A stretch of DNA of 64,000 nucleotides from Termitidicoccus mucosus (GTDB lineage Bacteria > Verrucomicrobiota > Verrucomicrobiia > Opitutales > Opitutaceae), in NCBI RefSeq assembly GCF_038725785.1, contig NZ_CP109796.1:3844001-3908000 (forward strand), written 5' to 3'. The position numbers and the translations under genes were made by a program. The notes beneath the pieces are model-generated. The model was given only the letters and a program-made list of their open reading frames with translations. It was not told the origin of the DNA and ran no database searches. Of this stretch, positions 56,331 through 64,000 are shown piece after piece. The stretch's first letter is position 1, and each line of letters starts with the position of its first letter.

Positions 56331-56821
56331 CGCCACGACAACAGGGCATGTATTGGAGAGAGTGGGGCCGGTGTCGCGAATACTTCCGCGGGCGCGGGCT
56401 CACGAGCGCGGAGTGCGACGCCAAGCGCCACGAACTGCACCGCCGGGCGCTGGGCCGCGACAAGAGCAGCAAGAGGTTTCGCAACGCCGACCTCGACAAG
56501 GTCATCGCCGCGTTTCGCGCCGTGTGGGACGACGCCAACTTCGACGCGCAGATGCGCCAGCAGGAGCAGCCGGACCAGCGGCGCGAGGATATGATCACGC
56601 GGTGCTGGGACGCGGCGCGGGTGTGCATGGGTGGTGATCCTGCGCCGGATACCACCCTGGCCTACCTGGACGGGACCGCGCATAAAATCTTCAAAGTTGA
56701 ATTCTCCGCGCTCGACGAGCGCCGGCTCGGTGTGGTGATGGGCATCCTCGAAAAGCAGGAGGACAGGGTGCGGGAGCGCGATATCAAGCAGGTGGAAAAA
56801 ATGGAGGAGGAGCCGTTTTAG
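56327..56821 (+). CDS. Hypothetical early protein
   Basis: 164 residues: GMYWREWGRCREYFRGRGLT, ECDAKRHELHRRALGRDKSS, LDKVIAAFRAVWDDANFDAQ, DERRLGVVMGILEKQEDRVR. Highly charged helical protein; may bind DNA or RNA. Its ATG overlaps the methyltransferase stop (ATGA). Confidence 0.6.
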   Translation: MTPRQQGMYWREWGRCREYFRGRGLTSAECDAKRHELHRRALGRDKSSKRFRNADLDKVIAAFRAVWDDANFDAQMRQQEQPDQRREDMITRCWDAARVCMGGDPAPDTTLAYLDGTAHKIFKVEFSALDERRLGVVMGILEKQEDRVRERDIKQVEKMEEEPF

Positions 56822-56823
56822 CC

Positions 56824-57069
56824 ATGACCAGACGCGAACAATCCGCCTACGACGAGGGCAAGCTCGCCCGCCTCATGGATGAGCGCAATACCGCCAGCGG
56901 CTCGCGCAGCCGCTGTCCCTACCGCGCCGTCGACCACGTGCGCGCCTGGAAACAGGGTTACCAGGATCAGCTTTCCTCCAGCCCGCCGCGTGCGCGCACG
57001 CCCGAAGACGATGCTCGCGCCGCCGCCTTCTGCAGCGCCATCGAGGCATGGTGCGCGCGCACCAAATAG
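56824..57069 (+). CDS. Ribosome modulation factor-like protein
   Basis: 81 residues: AYDEGKLARLMDERNTASGS, RSRCPYRAVDHVRAWKQGYQ. The CPYxxxxxxxAWxxGY signature is that of RMF-family proteins, which dimerise ribosomes. A phage version could slow host translation; this is inference from the short motif only. Confidence 0.55.
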   Translation: MTRREQSAYDEGKLARLMDERNTASGSRSRCPYRAVDHVRAWKQGYQDQLSSSPPRARTPEDDARAAAFCSAIEAWCARTK

Positions 57070-57071
57070 CC

Positions 57072-57410
57072 ATGCCCGATATGCAACTCGCCCTCGTGTT
57101 TTCCCGCCCGCGCGACACCTCCGCGCGGGAGGGCACGCTGGTCGAGTTTTTGCGCGGGCGCGGCTGGATGACCGCTCTGCAGATCGGCGAGGCGTTGCGC
57201 TGGTCCGACCGCCTCGTGCGCGAGATCGCCTCGTCGAGCGATGCCGTCATCAGCTACCCCGGCTCGCCCGGCTACAAGCTCCTCGGCGAGTGCACGCGCG
57301 ACGAATACGAGCGCTACCGCCTCGCCCGCCGCAGCCAGGCCAGGGACATGATCGCAAAGGTCATCCGCACCGACCGCGTCTACTACCGCCGCCCGCCCGT
57401 CACACCATGA
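57072..57410 (+). CDS. Small winged-helix-like early protein
   Basis: 112 residues from ATG 57072: EGTLVEFLRGRGWMTALQIG, EALRWSDRLVREIASSSDAV, ISYPGSPGYKLLGECTRDEY. A helix-turn-helix with a wing (ALRWSDRLVREIA then ISYPGSPGYKLL). Its stop overlaps the next start. Confidence 0.6.
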   Translation: MPDMQLALVFSRPRDTSAREGTLVEFLRGRGWMTALQIGEALRWSDRLVREIASSSDAVISYPGSPGYKLLGECTRDEYERYRLARRSQARDMIAKVIRTDRVYYRRPPVTP

Positions 57411-58123
57411 ACTCCATCGAAGCCTACCTGCACGATCGCGAAAACGCGCTCCGGCAACGCGAGATCCCCGCCGATCTCCTCGCATGGTTCAATCACGGCC
57501 TCTCGCCAGAGGATCGCCTGCTGAAATTCGACGGCTGGGTGCGCGCCGAGCTTGCCCGCCGGCTCGATTGGTCATGGGCCGGAGCCGCGAAGCAAAAGCG
57601 CATCGAGCAATGCCGTCTGCACCTCGAGCGCCTTGTGCTCGGCCTCTGGCGTCGCGGCTGGATGCTCGATGGTAAGCGCCTCGCCTTCCACATCACCACG
57701 TGCCTCGATGCCGTCGGCGAGTATCAACTCCGGGGCGCGGTCAATGACTTCTGGTCCTATTTCAAAGCCTGCGTCGACCGCTACGTCGGGGCCAACGCCG
57801 AGGAGCTGCGCACCGAGGCCATGCGTGTCGGCTCGCACGTAAACCAGCTTCTGGATGCGTTTGGAGTGACCCGCCGCCCCTCCGCCCCGACCATGCCTGA
57901 GCTCATCGCGCAGCGCGCAGATGAGGTCACCAAGGCCAAAACCCTGCGCGAAAAGCAGGCCGCCGCGCGCCGGCTGCAAAAGCAAAGCAACCCCGATGCA
58001 CCCCTCTTGCCGGGCCTCGGCATCCCCCCTGCAACGCCCCGGCAGCGGCCACACCGGGCGGCTGATTCCTCTCAAACCTTTGGCAAACCGGGGAATTCTG
58101 GCATGATTTCCTCTCAAACCTGA
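57407..58123 (+). CDS. Terminal early gene, unknown, ending in the right-end repeats
   Basis: 238 residues from ATG 57407. ENALRQREIPADLLAWFNHG, RAELARRLDWSWAGAAKQKR, HLERLVLGLWRRGWMLDGKR, LREKQAAARRLQKQSNPDAP. Both right-end repeats are translated within its last 20 codons (SSQTFG and SSQT). The host or terminus sequence supplies the stop. Function unknown. Confidence 0.65.
   Translation: MNSIEAYLHDRENALRQREIPADLLAWFNHGLSPEDRLLKFDGWVRAELARRLDWSWAGAAKQKRIEQCRLHLERLVLGLWRRGWMLDGKRLAFHITTCLDAVGEYQLRGAVNDFWSYFKACVDRYVGANAEELRTEAMRVGSHVNQLLDAFGVTRRPSAPTMPELIAQRADEVTKAKTLREKQAAARRLQKQSNPDAPLLPGLGIPPATPRQRPHRAADSSQTFGKPGNSGMISSQT
58068..58121. repeat. Right-end transposase-binding-type repeats
   Basis: CCTCTCAAACCT at 58068-58079 and 58110-58121, direct repeats 42 bp apart and inverted relative to AGGTTTGAGAGG at the left end. 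A partial third element (GGCTGATTTTTCC) follows at 58132-58144. Confidence 0.75.
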
Positions 58124-58242
58124 CCGGCGCGGCTGATTTTTCCTAAGTCGTTGCCTTTCGGTTTCGTTCAGCCTCGTGCGCGCTGATTTGCCCTTATCTC
58201 AGACCCCATGGCAACCCTCAGATTGAACGTGACAGGGCGAAA

Positions 58243-58334
<92 letters not shown>

Positions 58335-58504
58335 GTGAGTGTGAACCCCGCACACTGCGCGACTCCGCGGATAATTCAAGCCTGCGCTTTCTGTTGAGGC
58401 GGCGGCATTCCGCCTCTGTTTCATTTCCGCAAAATCCGTGCAATCGCGGAGCAACTCGCAGGCAAATGTGTCGTATATCCAAACACCGACACTTGCGAAC
58501 CGCC

Positions 58505-58927
58505 ATGGACCACTTCGACCAAGACGAGACCACGCCCCGCCCGGGCTGGTTTTCATTGCGAAGGCTGCGGAGAAAACTCCAGCGCCTCCGCCCGCTTCGT
58601 CTTGAGCGCGACACCGCATGGACCGGACCGGGCGAACTCTGGCACGGCACGCGCCCCAATCTTACCGAGCTGACGTTCCGCATCGACGACGGCGGCGCGC
58701 GCATCCTGCGCATCGAGGTCCGCCTGCGCCAGGACGGCACCGGCGGCTCCACCGTGCGCCAGCTCGAACGCTGGCTGAGGCATCGCGGCATCACCCGCAT
58801 CAACGGCCTCGCGCGCGCCGCCGCCGTGCCCTTCTGGCGGACGCTCGGCTACCGCGTCTCGCCCGGCCAGCTCTTCGAGAAGGAGCTGCCGCCCCGCCGC
58901 CGCAGGCGCACCGGCAGGGCTTCCTAA
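58505..58927 (+). CDS. Small basic protein, possible GNAT-like tail
   Basis: 140 residues from the ATG at 58505. RLRRKLQRLRPLRLERDTAW, LTELTFRIDDGGARILRIEV, RQLERWLRHRGITRINGLAR, AAVPFWRTLGYRVSPGQLFE. The end (PFWRTLGYRVSPGQLFEKEL) resembles the final helix-strand of GNAT acetyltransferases, but the acetyl-CoA loop is not seen. Function open. Confidence 0.5.
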   Translation: MDHFDQDETTPRPGWFSLRRLRRKLQRLRPLRLERDTAWTGPGELWHGTRPNLTELTFRIDDGGARILRIEVRLRQDGTGGSTVRQLERWLRHRGITRINGLARAAAVPFWRTLGYRVSPGQLFEKELPPRRRRRTGRAS

Positions 58928-59075
58928 GCCTGCGCGCACACTGCTCCGCGGGCTGCGCGCGGTTCCCTGGCCGCACCCTTTTGCCCACCTCGTCATCCTT
59001 GTCCGGTCCAATCACTTCGCCGGCGAGCCAAATTGCTGATTTGAATTCCCCGCCCAACTAGCCATCGGTGTTACC

Positions 59076-62000
59076 GTGGCCAAGAAACGCACCGAACTTC
59101 GCAGCACCCAATCCGCCCGCAAGCGCACATCGCCCGCGCAACCCGCCACCGCAGCCGCACTGCCCGCCGACGCCGGCTTCATCCGCCTGCGCGGTGTCCG
59201 CCAGAACAACCTCAAGGGCTTCGACCTCGATATTCCCCTCGGCAGCTACATCGCCGTCACCGGACTGAGCGGCGCGGGCAAGTCCTCGCTTGTTTTCGAC
59301 ACGCTCCACGCCGAGGGCCAGCGCCGCTATGTCGAGACATTCAGCGCCTACACGCGCCAGTTTCTCGACCTGCTCGACAAGCCCAAGGTCGATTCCGTCG
59401 AAAACATCCGCCCGTCCATCGCGATCGAGCAAACCAACACCGTCAAGACCTCCCGCTCGACCGTCGGCACCATGACCGAGCTGACCGACTTTTTCAAAGT
59501 TTGGTTCAGCCATGTCGCCGAGTGCTACGACCCGGAAACCGGGGAAAAAGTCGAGGACGACACGCCGCAAACCATCTGGCGGAAAACCCTCGCCGCCGCG
59601 TCCGGCCAGACCTTGGTTGTCGCCTTTCAGGTGACGCGCCCGGCCAGCCTCGCGTGGCCCGAGATCCTGAAAAATCTCAAAGCCCAATCCTACCTGCGCG
59701 TCCTTGTGCCAAAAGACACCGCCGCCGTGCGCGCCGCCGTAGGGCCTGACCTTGCGTCAGGCCGCGCCCGCGCCACCGCTTCCAATTCCGCGCTGCGCGT
59801 TCCGCACGCCGCATTCAGAATCGACGACCTCCTCGCCGACACCGCGCCGCTCGACCATGCCGCGCACATTCTCGTCGCCCAGGACCGCATCGAAATCACG
59901 GACGCCAGCCGCGCCCGTTTCATCGAGGCCGCCGAGGCCGCGCTTCATTTCGGCCACGGCCGGCTCCATCTCTTCGCCAGCGCGCCCGCCGCCACCGGTG
60001 CCGCCGCCGCCCTCCAGCCCTCCGTCCCTTCGTCCGTTCAGTCCTTTCTCCTCCACGCGTCTTTTTCCACCGGCCTGCATTCGCCCGCCACGGGCCGCAC
60101 CTTCCGCCCGGCCACACCCGCGCTTTTTTCCTTCAACTCCCCGCTCGGCGCCTGCCCGCGCTGCCGCGGCTTCGGGCGCATCATCGAGATCGACTACCGC
60201 CTCGCCATTCCCGACGCCAGCCTCAGCATCGAGCAAGGGGCGATCAAGGCTTTCGAGGGCCAGGTTTACAGCATGTCGCGCGACGACCTCATCCGCGCCG
60301 CCCACCGGCACAAGATCCCCACCGGCGTCCCCTATGCCGCCCTCACGGAAAAACAGCGCGATTTTGTCATTTACGGCGAACCCGAATACCGCGCCCGCAA
60401 AGCCCGCGGCGGGGAAATCGGCTACGAGGAGGACATCTGGTATGGCGTGAAGGGCTTTTTCGACTGGCTCGAAAAAAACACCTACAAAATGCCCGTGCGC
60501 GTGTTTCTCTCCCGCTATCGCGCCTACAACCCCTGCCCCGACTGCCGCGGCCAGCGCCTCCAGCCCGAGGCGCTGTGCTGGAAATGGCTCGGCCGCACGC
60601 TCCCCGAGCTCTACACGCTACCCGTCGGCGAACTCCTCGCACTCATCGGCGATTCGTCCGAATCCACCCTGGCCCGTCCGTCCGCCTCCCTCGAAACCCA
60701 TTCCGCCAAGCTCGCGCACGACAGCATTCTCACGCGCCTCCGCTACCTCGTCCAAGTCGGCCTCGGCTACCTCACGCTGGACCGCTCCTCGAAAACCCTC
60801 AGCGGCGGCGAGGTCGAGCGTGTCAACCTCACCTCCTGCCTCGGCACCTCGCTGGTTGACACCCTCTTCGTCCTCGACGAGCCCAGCGTCGGCCTGCATC
60901 CCCGCGACATCGACCGCCTCATCGCCATCATCCGCACGCTCACCGACGCGGGCAACACCGTCGTCGTCGTCGAGCACGACGAGGCCATGATCCGCGCCGC
61001 CGACCACATCATCGAGGTCGGCCCCGAGCCCGGCGCGCGCGGCGGCCGCATTGTATTCAGCGGACAACTACAAGCGCTCCTCGCCGAGCCCGCCAGCATC
61101 ACCGGCGCCTACCTGAGCGGACGCGAGACCATCGCGGCGCCGCAAACACGCCGCCCCGTCGCCGGCGGCGCCACCGCCGCCGCCGGCACCGCCTTCCTCC
61201 GTTTCGAGGGTGCCTCCAAGCACAACATCCGCGACCTCTCGCTCACGCTGCCGCTCAACCGCCTCGTCTGCCTCTCCGGCGTCTCCGGCTCCGGCAAATC
61301 CACCCTGCTGGACAACATCATCCACCAGGGCATCCTCTCCGCCCGCCACCAGCTCACCGAGGATCCCGCCTCCATCTCCCGTATCGAAGGACTGGATACC
61401 ATTGGCGAGATCGTCCTCGTTGACCAGTCCCCGCTCAGCCGCACCCCGCGCTCCAATCCCGCCCTCTACACCGAGGCCTGGGAGCACATCCGCGAGCTCT
61501 ACGCCGCCACGCCCGCCGCCCAGTCGGCGGGCTACACCGCCTCCAGTTTCTCCTTCAATGCCGGCGACGGCCGTTGCGAGCACTGCAACGGCCTCGGCTC
61601 CGAGCGCGTCGAGATGCAGTTTCTCTCCGATGTTTACGTGCCCTGCCCGGTTTGCGAAGGCCGTCGCTTCAAGCCCGAAATCCTCGCCATCACCTGGCGC
61701 GACCGCTCCATTTCCGATCTGCTCAACACCAGCATCGACGATGCCCTCGCCCTCTTCGCCGACGAGCCTGTCATCCACGCCCGCCTCTCCACCCTCGCCA
61801 CCGTCGGCCTCGGCTACCTCACCCTCGGCCAGCCGCTCAACACCCTGAGCGGCGGCGAATCCCAGCGCCTGAAACTCGTGCGGCACCTGCCGAATGCCGA
61901 ATGCGGAACGCGGAGTGCGGAATTAAAAACCACTCAACCCGACACCCCGCCGCCCGCCGCCGTCCCTTCCGCTCCGCCGCTTGCGTCCGCTCATTCCGCG

Positions 62001-64000
62001 CTCCGCGCTTCCAAATCCGCAATCCGCACTCCACATTCCGCATTCCCAAAAGGAGCTTTGCTCCTTTTGGACGAGCCCACCACCGGCCTGCACCGCCACG
62101 ACGTCAAGCGCCTCCTCTCCGTCCTCCAGGCGCTGGTCGATGCCGGCCACAGCGTCATCGTCATCGAGCACAACCTCGATGTCCTCAAGTCCGCCGACTG
62201 GCTCATCGAGATCGGCCCCGAGGCCGGCGCCGACGGCGGCCGCATTGTCGCCGAAGGCACGCCCGAGCAGATCGCCCAAACCAACACCGCCACCGCGCCC
62301 TACCTCGCGGCGGCGCTTGCCGCCGCAAATTCCAAATCCCAGATCGCAGATCCAAAAAAAAATTCAAAAAACAAATCCCAAAAATCCGCCTCCGCGTCCG
62401 CTGCCGGCGCGGCGGCGCCCCATTCCGCAATCCGCATTCCGCAATCCGCGTTGGCCATCACCGGCGCGAGGGAGAACAACCTCAAAAACCTTTCCCTCAC
62501 CATCCCGCACCGCCGGCTCAACGTCGTCACCGGCGTCTCCGGCTCCGGGAAAAGCACGCTCGCTTTCGACATCGTCTTCGCCGAGGGCCAGCGCCGCTTC
62601 ATGGAATCCATGTCGCCCTACGCGCGCCAGTTCGTCGAGCAGCTCCCCCGCCCCGACATCGACCGCCTCACCGGCATTCCGCCCACCGTCGCCATCGAGC
62701 AACGCGTCACGCGCGGCACCCGCAAGTCCACCGTCGCCACCATCACCGAGGTCGCCCAATACCTCCGCCTCCTCTACGCCCGCCTCGGCGTCCAGCACCA
62801 CCCCGACACCGGCCGCCCGGTCGAACCGCTCACGCCCGCGCAACTCAAGCAACTCCTCCTCCGCGTGCTCCACGGCGCGCCCGCGGCCAGAAAAGCGCGC
62901 CACCTCTACCTCTGCGCCCCGCTCATTCGCGGACGCAAGGGCCACCACCAGCCGATCGCCACCTGGATCGAGAAACAAGGCTACGCGCTCATGCGCGCGG
63001 ACGGGCGCCTCCTGCCCGTGGCCAAATTCCAGAAACTCGACCGCTACAAGGAGCACGACATCGAAGCCGTCACCGCCGACCTCAAGACCGATGCCAATCC
63101 CGGCGCCGCCCTCGACGAAGGACTCCGCCTCGGTCGCGGCACCTGTTTCCTCCTCACCGAGAAAAACGAAATCCTCAGCTATTTCTCCACCACCCACACC
63201 GACGCCGAGACGGGCGAGTCCTTCCCCGAACTCGACCCCAAGCATTTCTCCTTCAATTCCCCCCGCGGCTGGTGCCCCGCCTGCCGCGGCCACGGGCGCA
63301 TTTATCCCTGGATGCTCCAACTCGACCAGGAAGACGCCGACAACGCCGACCAGACCCTTCTCCTCCGCACCTACGGCGTCGAGCATGCCGACGACGTGGG
63401 TGACGCCGGACGCCCCTGCCCCGAATGCCACGGCGACCGCCTGAACCGCACCGCCCGCGCCGTAAAGCTGCGCTTCACAAGCAATGACGAATTACGAGTG
63501 ACGAATGACGAATTTAGAAAAAAGGAAAGCCTCCCTGCCCCCTCCGCCGCCATTCGTAATTCCCCCCTCGCCCCTTATCTGGCCAAGCTCACCGCCGAGG
63601 CCGCCACGCGACCCGCGACGACCGCCCGCGCCGCCGCCACTCGCTCCGCATCCTCCAATCCGCAATCCGCCTTTTCCCTTTCCCTGCCCGAGCTTCTCCG
63701 CGCCACGCCCGGCCAGCTCCTCGCGCTCCTGCGCCGGCTCGACCTTCCCGACGCCCGCGCCCGCGCCATCACCCAGGACATCCTTCCGCAAATCGAGGAA
63801 CGCCTCCGCTTCCTCGATCACGTCGGGCTCGGCTATCTCTCGCTCGACCGCCCGACCGAGACGCTCAGCGGCGGCGAGGCCCAGCGCATCCGCCTCGCCG
63901 CGCAGCTTGGCTCCAACCTCTCCGGCGTGCTCTACGTCCTCGACGAACCCAGCATCGGCCTGCACGCCCGCGACAACGACCGCCTCATCGAAACCCTGAA
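59076..64000 (+). CDS. uvrA: Excinuclease ABC subunit A, giant tandem form (3' end outside window)
   Basis: Starts at GTG 59076 (VAKKRTELR). Open for 1641 codons to the window edge with no stop. First UvrA copy: Walker A GLSGAGKSS (about 63), Cys motifs CPRC and CPDC, LSGGE (about 575), LDEPSVGLHP (about 597); then Walker A GVSGSGKSTLL (about 735), CEHC/CPVC, LSGGES (about 925), LLLLDEPTTGLH (about 995). Second copy begins after about residue 1125: Walker A GVSGSGKSTLAF (about 1154), CPAC/CPEC, LSGGEAQR (about 1596), LDEPSIGLHARD. Damage recognition in nucleotide excision repair. Repeat-derived inserts are in frame at several sites. Confidence 0.93.
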   Translation, partial: MAKKRTELRSTQSARKRTSPAQPATAAALPADAGFIRLRGVRQNNLKGFDLDIPLGSYIAVTGLSGAGKSSLVFDTLHAEGQRRYVETFSAYTRQFLDLLDKPKVDSVENIRPSIAIEQTNTVKTSRSTVGTMTELTDFFKVWFSHVAECYDPETGEKVEDDTPQTIWRKTLAAASGQTLVVAFQVTRPASLAWPEILKNLKAQSYLRVLVPKDTAAVRAAVGPDLASGRARATASNSALRVPHAAFRIDDLLADTAPLDHAAHILVAQDRIEITDASRARFIEAAEAALHFGHGRLHLFASAPAATGAAAALQPSVPSSVQSFLLHASFSTGLHSPATGRTFRPATPALFSFNSPLGACPRCRGFGRIIEIDYRLAIPDASLSIEQGAIKAFEGQVYSMSRDDLIRAAHRHKIPTGVPYAALTEKQRDFVIYGEPEYRARKARGGEIGYEEDIWYGVKGFFDWLEKNTYKMPVRVFLSRYRAYNPCPDCRGQRLQPEALCWKWLGRTLPELYTLPVGELLALIGDSSESTLARPSASLETHSAKLAHDSILTRLRYLVQVGLGYLTLDRSSKTLSGGEVERVNLTSCLGTSLVDTLFVLDEPSVGLHPRDIDRLIAIIRTLTDAGNTVVVVEHDEAMIRAADHIIEVGPEPGARGGRIVFSGQLQALLAEPASITGAYLSGRETIAAPQTRRPVAGGATAAAGTAFLRFEGASKHNIRDLSLTLPLNRLVCLSGVSGSGKSTLLDNIIHQGILSARHQLTEDPASISRIEGLDTIGEIVLVDQSPLSRTPRSNPALYTEAWEHIRELYAATPAAQSAGYTASSFSFNAGDGRCEHCNGLGSERVEMQFLSDVYVPCPVCEGRRFKPEILAITWRDRSISDLLNTSIDDALALFADEPVIHARLSTLATVGLGYLTLGQPLNTLSGGESQRLKLVRHLPNAECGTRSAELKTTQPDTPPPAAVPSAPPLASAHSALRASKSAIRTPHSAFPKGALLLLDEPTTGLHRHDVKRLLSVLQALVDAGHSVIVIEHNLDVLKSADWLIEIGPEAGADGGRIVAEGTPEQIAQTNTATAPYLAAALAAANSKSQIADPKKNSKNKSQKSASASAAGAAAPHSAIRIPQSALAITGARENNLKNLSLTIPHRRLNVVTGVSGSGKSTLAFDIVFAEGQRRFMESMSPYARQFVEQLPRPDIDRLTGIPPTVAIEQRVTRGTRKSTVATITEVAQYLRLLYARLGVQHHPDTGRPVEPLTPAQLKQLLLRVLHGAPAARKARHLYLCAPLIRGRKGHHQPIATWIEKQGYALMRADGRLLPVAKFQKLDRYKEHDIEAVTADLKTDANPGAALDEGLRLGRGTCFLLTEKNEILSYFSTTHTDAETGESFPELDPKHFSFNSPRGWCPACRGHGRIYPWMLQLDQEDADNADQTLLLRTYGVEHADDVGDAGRPCPECHGDRLNRTARAVKLRFTSNDELRVTNDEFRKKESLPAPSAAIRNSPLAPYLAKLTAEAATRPATTARAAATRSASSNPQSAFSLSLPELLRATPGQLLALLRRLDLPDARARAITQDILPQIEERLRFLDHVGLGYLSLDRPTETLSGGEAQRIRLAAQLGSNLSGVLYVLDEPSIGLHARDNDRLIETL
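59782..59819. repeat. ATTCCGCATTCCGC-family repeat inside uvrA (site 1)
   Basis: CCAATTCCGCGCTGCGCGTT, then CCGCACGCCGCATTCAG. In frame; encodes SNSALRVPHAAFRI at residues about 236-249. Confidence 0.65.
61889..62047. repeat. Inverted pair of ATTCCGC-family repeats inside uvrA (site 2)
   Basis: Left arm 61889-61923 (GCCGAATGCCGAATGCGGAA, then CGCGGAGTGCGGAA) and right arm 61992-62047 (CATTCCGCGCTCCGCGCTTC, CGCAATCCGCACTCCACATT, CCGCATTCCC) are inverted. Entire stretch is in frame, inserted between the LSGGES signature and the Walker B of the second nucleotide-binding domain. Confidence 0.75.
62326..62450. repeat. Repeat tracts in the uvrA linker (site 3)
   Basis: 62326-62390 holds AAATTCCAAATCCCAGATCG and AAACAAATCCCAAAAATCC; 62421-62450 holds CATTCCGCAATCCGCATTCC, GCAATCCGCG. 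In frame; they encode the linker between the two UvrA halves. Confidence 0.7.
63484..63562. repeat. ACGAATTACGAAT-family repeat inside uvrA (site 4)
   Basis: 63484-63515 reads TGACGAATTACGAGTGACGA, ATGACGAATTT; 63551-63562 is the inverted CATTCGTAATTC. In frame, encoding NDELRVTNDEFRKKE ... AAIRNSP. Confidence 0.7.
63650..63670. repeat. Short CAATCCGC repeat inside uvrA (site 5)
   Basis: TCCTCCAATCCGCAATCCGC, in frame, encoding SSNPQSA. Confidence 0.5.

Larger units (their letters stand above)
15320..58125. mobile_element. Mu-like transposable prophage, about 42.8 kb
   Basis: Evidence: a DDE transposase plus MuB-type ATPase pair, a Mu-like head module (DUF3486, terminase, DUF935 portal, I-like protease, MuF), long-tail genes, and inverted terminal repeats at both ends. 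The interior is one rightward early block and one leftward late block. Exact termini are uncertain by about 40 nt on each side; I could not identify a clean 5-bp target duplication. No tyrosine or serine integrase was seen. Defects: frameshifted terL and a duplicated fibre region. Confidence 0.85.

Overview
The window is high-GC bacterial chromosome carrying one large prophage. Host gene content (GTP-type PEP carboxykinase, a DUF502 membrane protein, a tandem-fused UvrA, an acpP/fabG/fabF cluster, Ig-like domains and REP-type transposases) and overall style suggest a Verrucomicrobium, probably Opitutaceae-like. This is inference from gene content; no database search was possible.

Left host arm (1-15.3 kb): the 3' part of an adenylate/guanylate cyclase gene, a secreted SH3-like protein with an overlapping M48 metalloprotease, and a CPA2 cation/proton antiporter with a C-terminal cyclic-nucleotide-binding domain. 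At 4.4-6.4 kb lies the wreck of a mobilisable element. It contains a MobF/TrwC relaxase cut off after about 176 residues and about 1.4 kb without recognisable genes, and it ends exactly where fabF is truncated. Then come acpP, fabG, an alkylation-repair pair (Ada-AlkA fusion plus Ogt-type methyltransferase), a REP-associated tyrosine transposase flanked by palindromes, pckG, a DUF502 protein and recO.

Prophage (about 15.3-58.1 kb): a Mu-like transposable phage. Both ends carry inverted copies of AGGTTTGAGAGG. The early region reads rightward (45.5-58.1 kb): ribbon-helix-helix regulators, a DDE transposase, a MuB-like ATPase, many small proteins, a minimal DNA polymerase X-type nucleotidyltransferase, an ASCH protein, a cytosine-C5 methyltransferase, another SAM methyltransferase and an RMF-like protein. 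The late region reads leftward (about 45-15.4 kb): regulators, a lysis-type membrane cassette, terminase subunits (the large one frameshifted), DUF935 portal, protease/scaffold, decoration protein, major capsid, gp36-like protein, a MuF protein with a C-terminal toxin-like domain, tail genes with a probable -1 frameshift chaperone, tape measure, fibre-like and discoidin-like proteins carrying Sec signals, a gene-transfer-agent-like baseplate set (hub, NlpC/P60 peptidase, gp15/TIPJ-like protein), a DUF4376 protein and a Dam-like methylase. Several lesions (terL frameshift, 917-bp tandem duplication in the fibre region) suggest the prophage may be decaying.

Right host arm (58.2-64 kb): tRNA-Ser(UGA), a small basic protein with a GNAT-like tail, and the start of a giant tandem UvrA that runs off the window.

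Two non-gene signals stand out. First, several families of degenerate short tandem repeats recur in intergenic gaps, often as inverted pairs. They also occur in frame inside genes: at least five places in uvrA and one phage lipoprotein gene. Second, a 19-bp motif close to GTATCAATAAAACGAATAC sits exactly 6 nt before the start codons of four phage genes on both strands, with three looser copies elsewhere.
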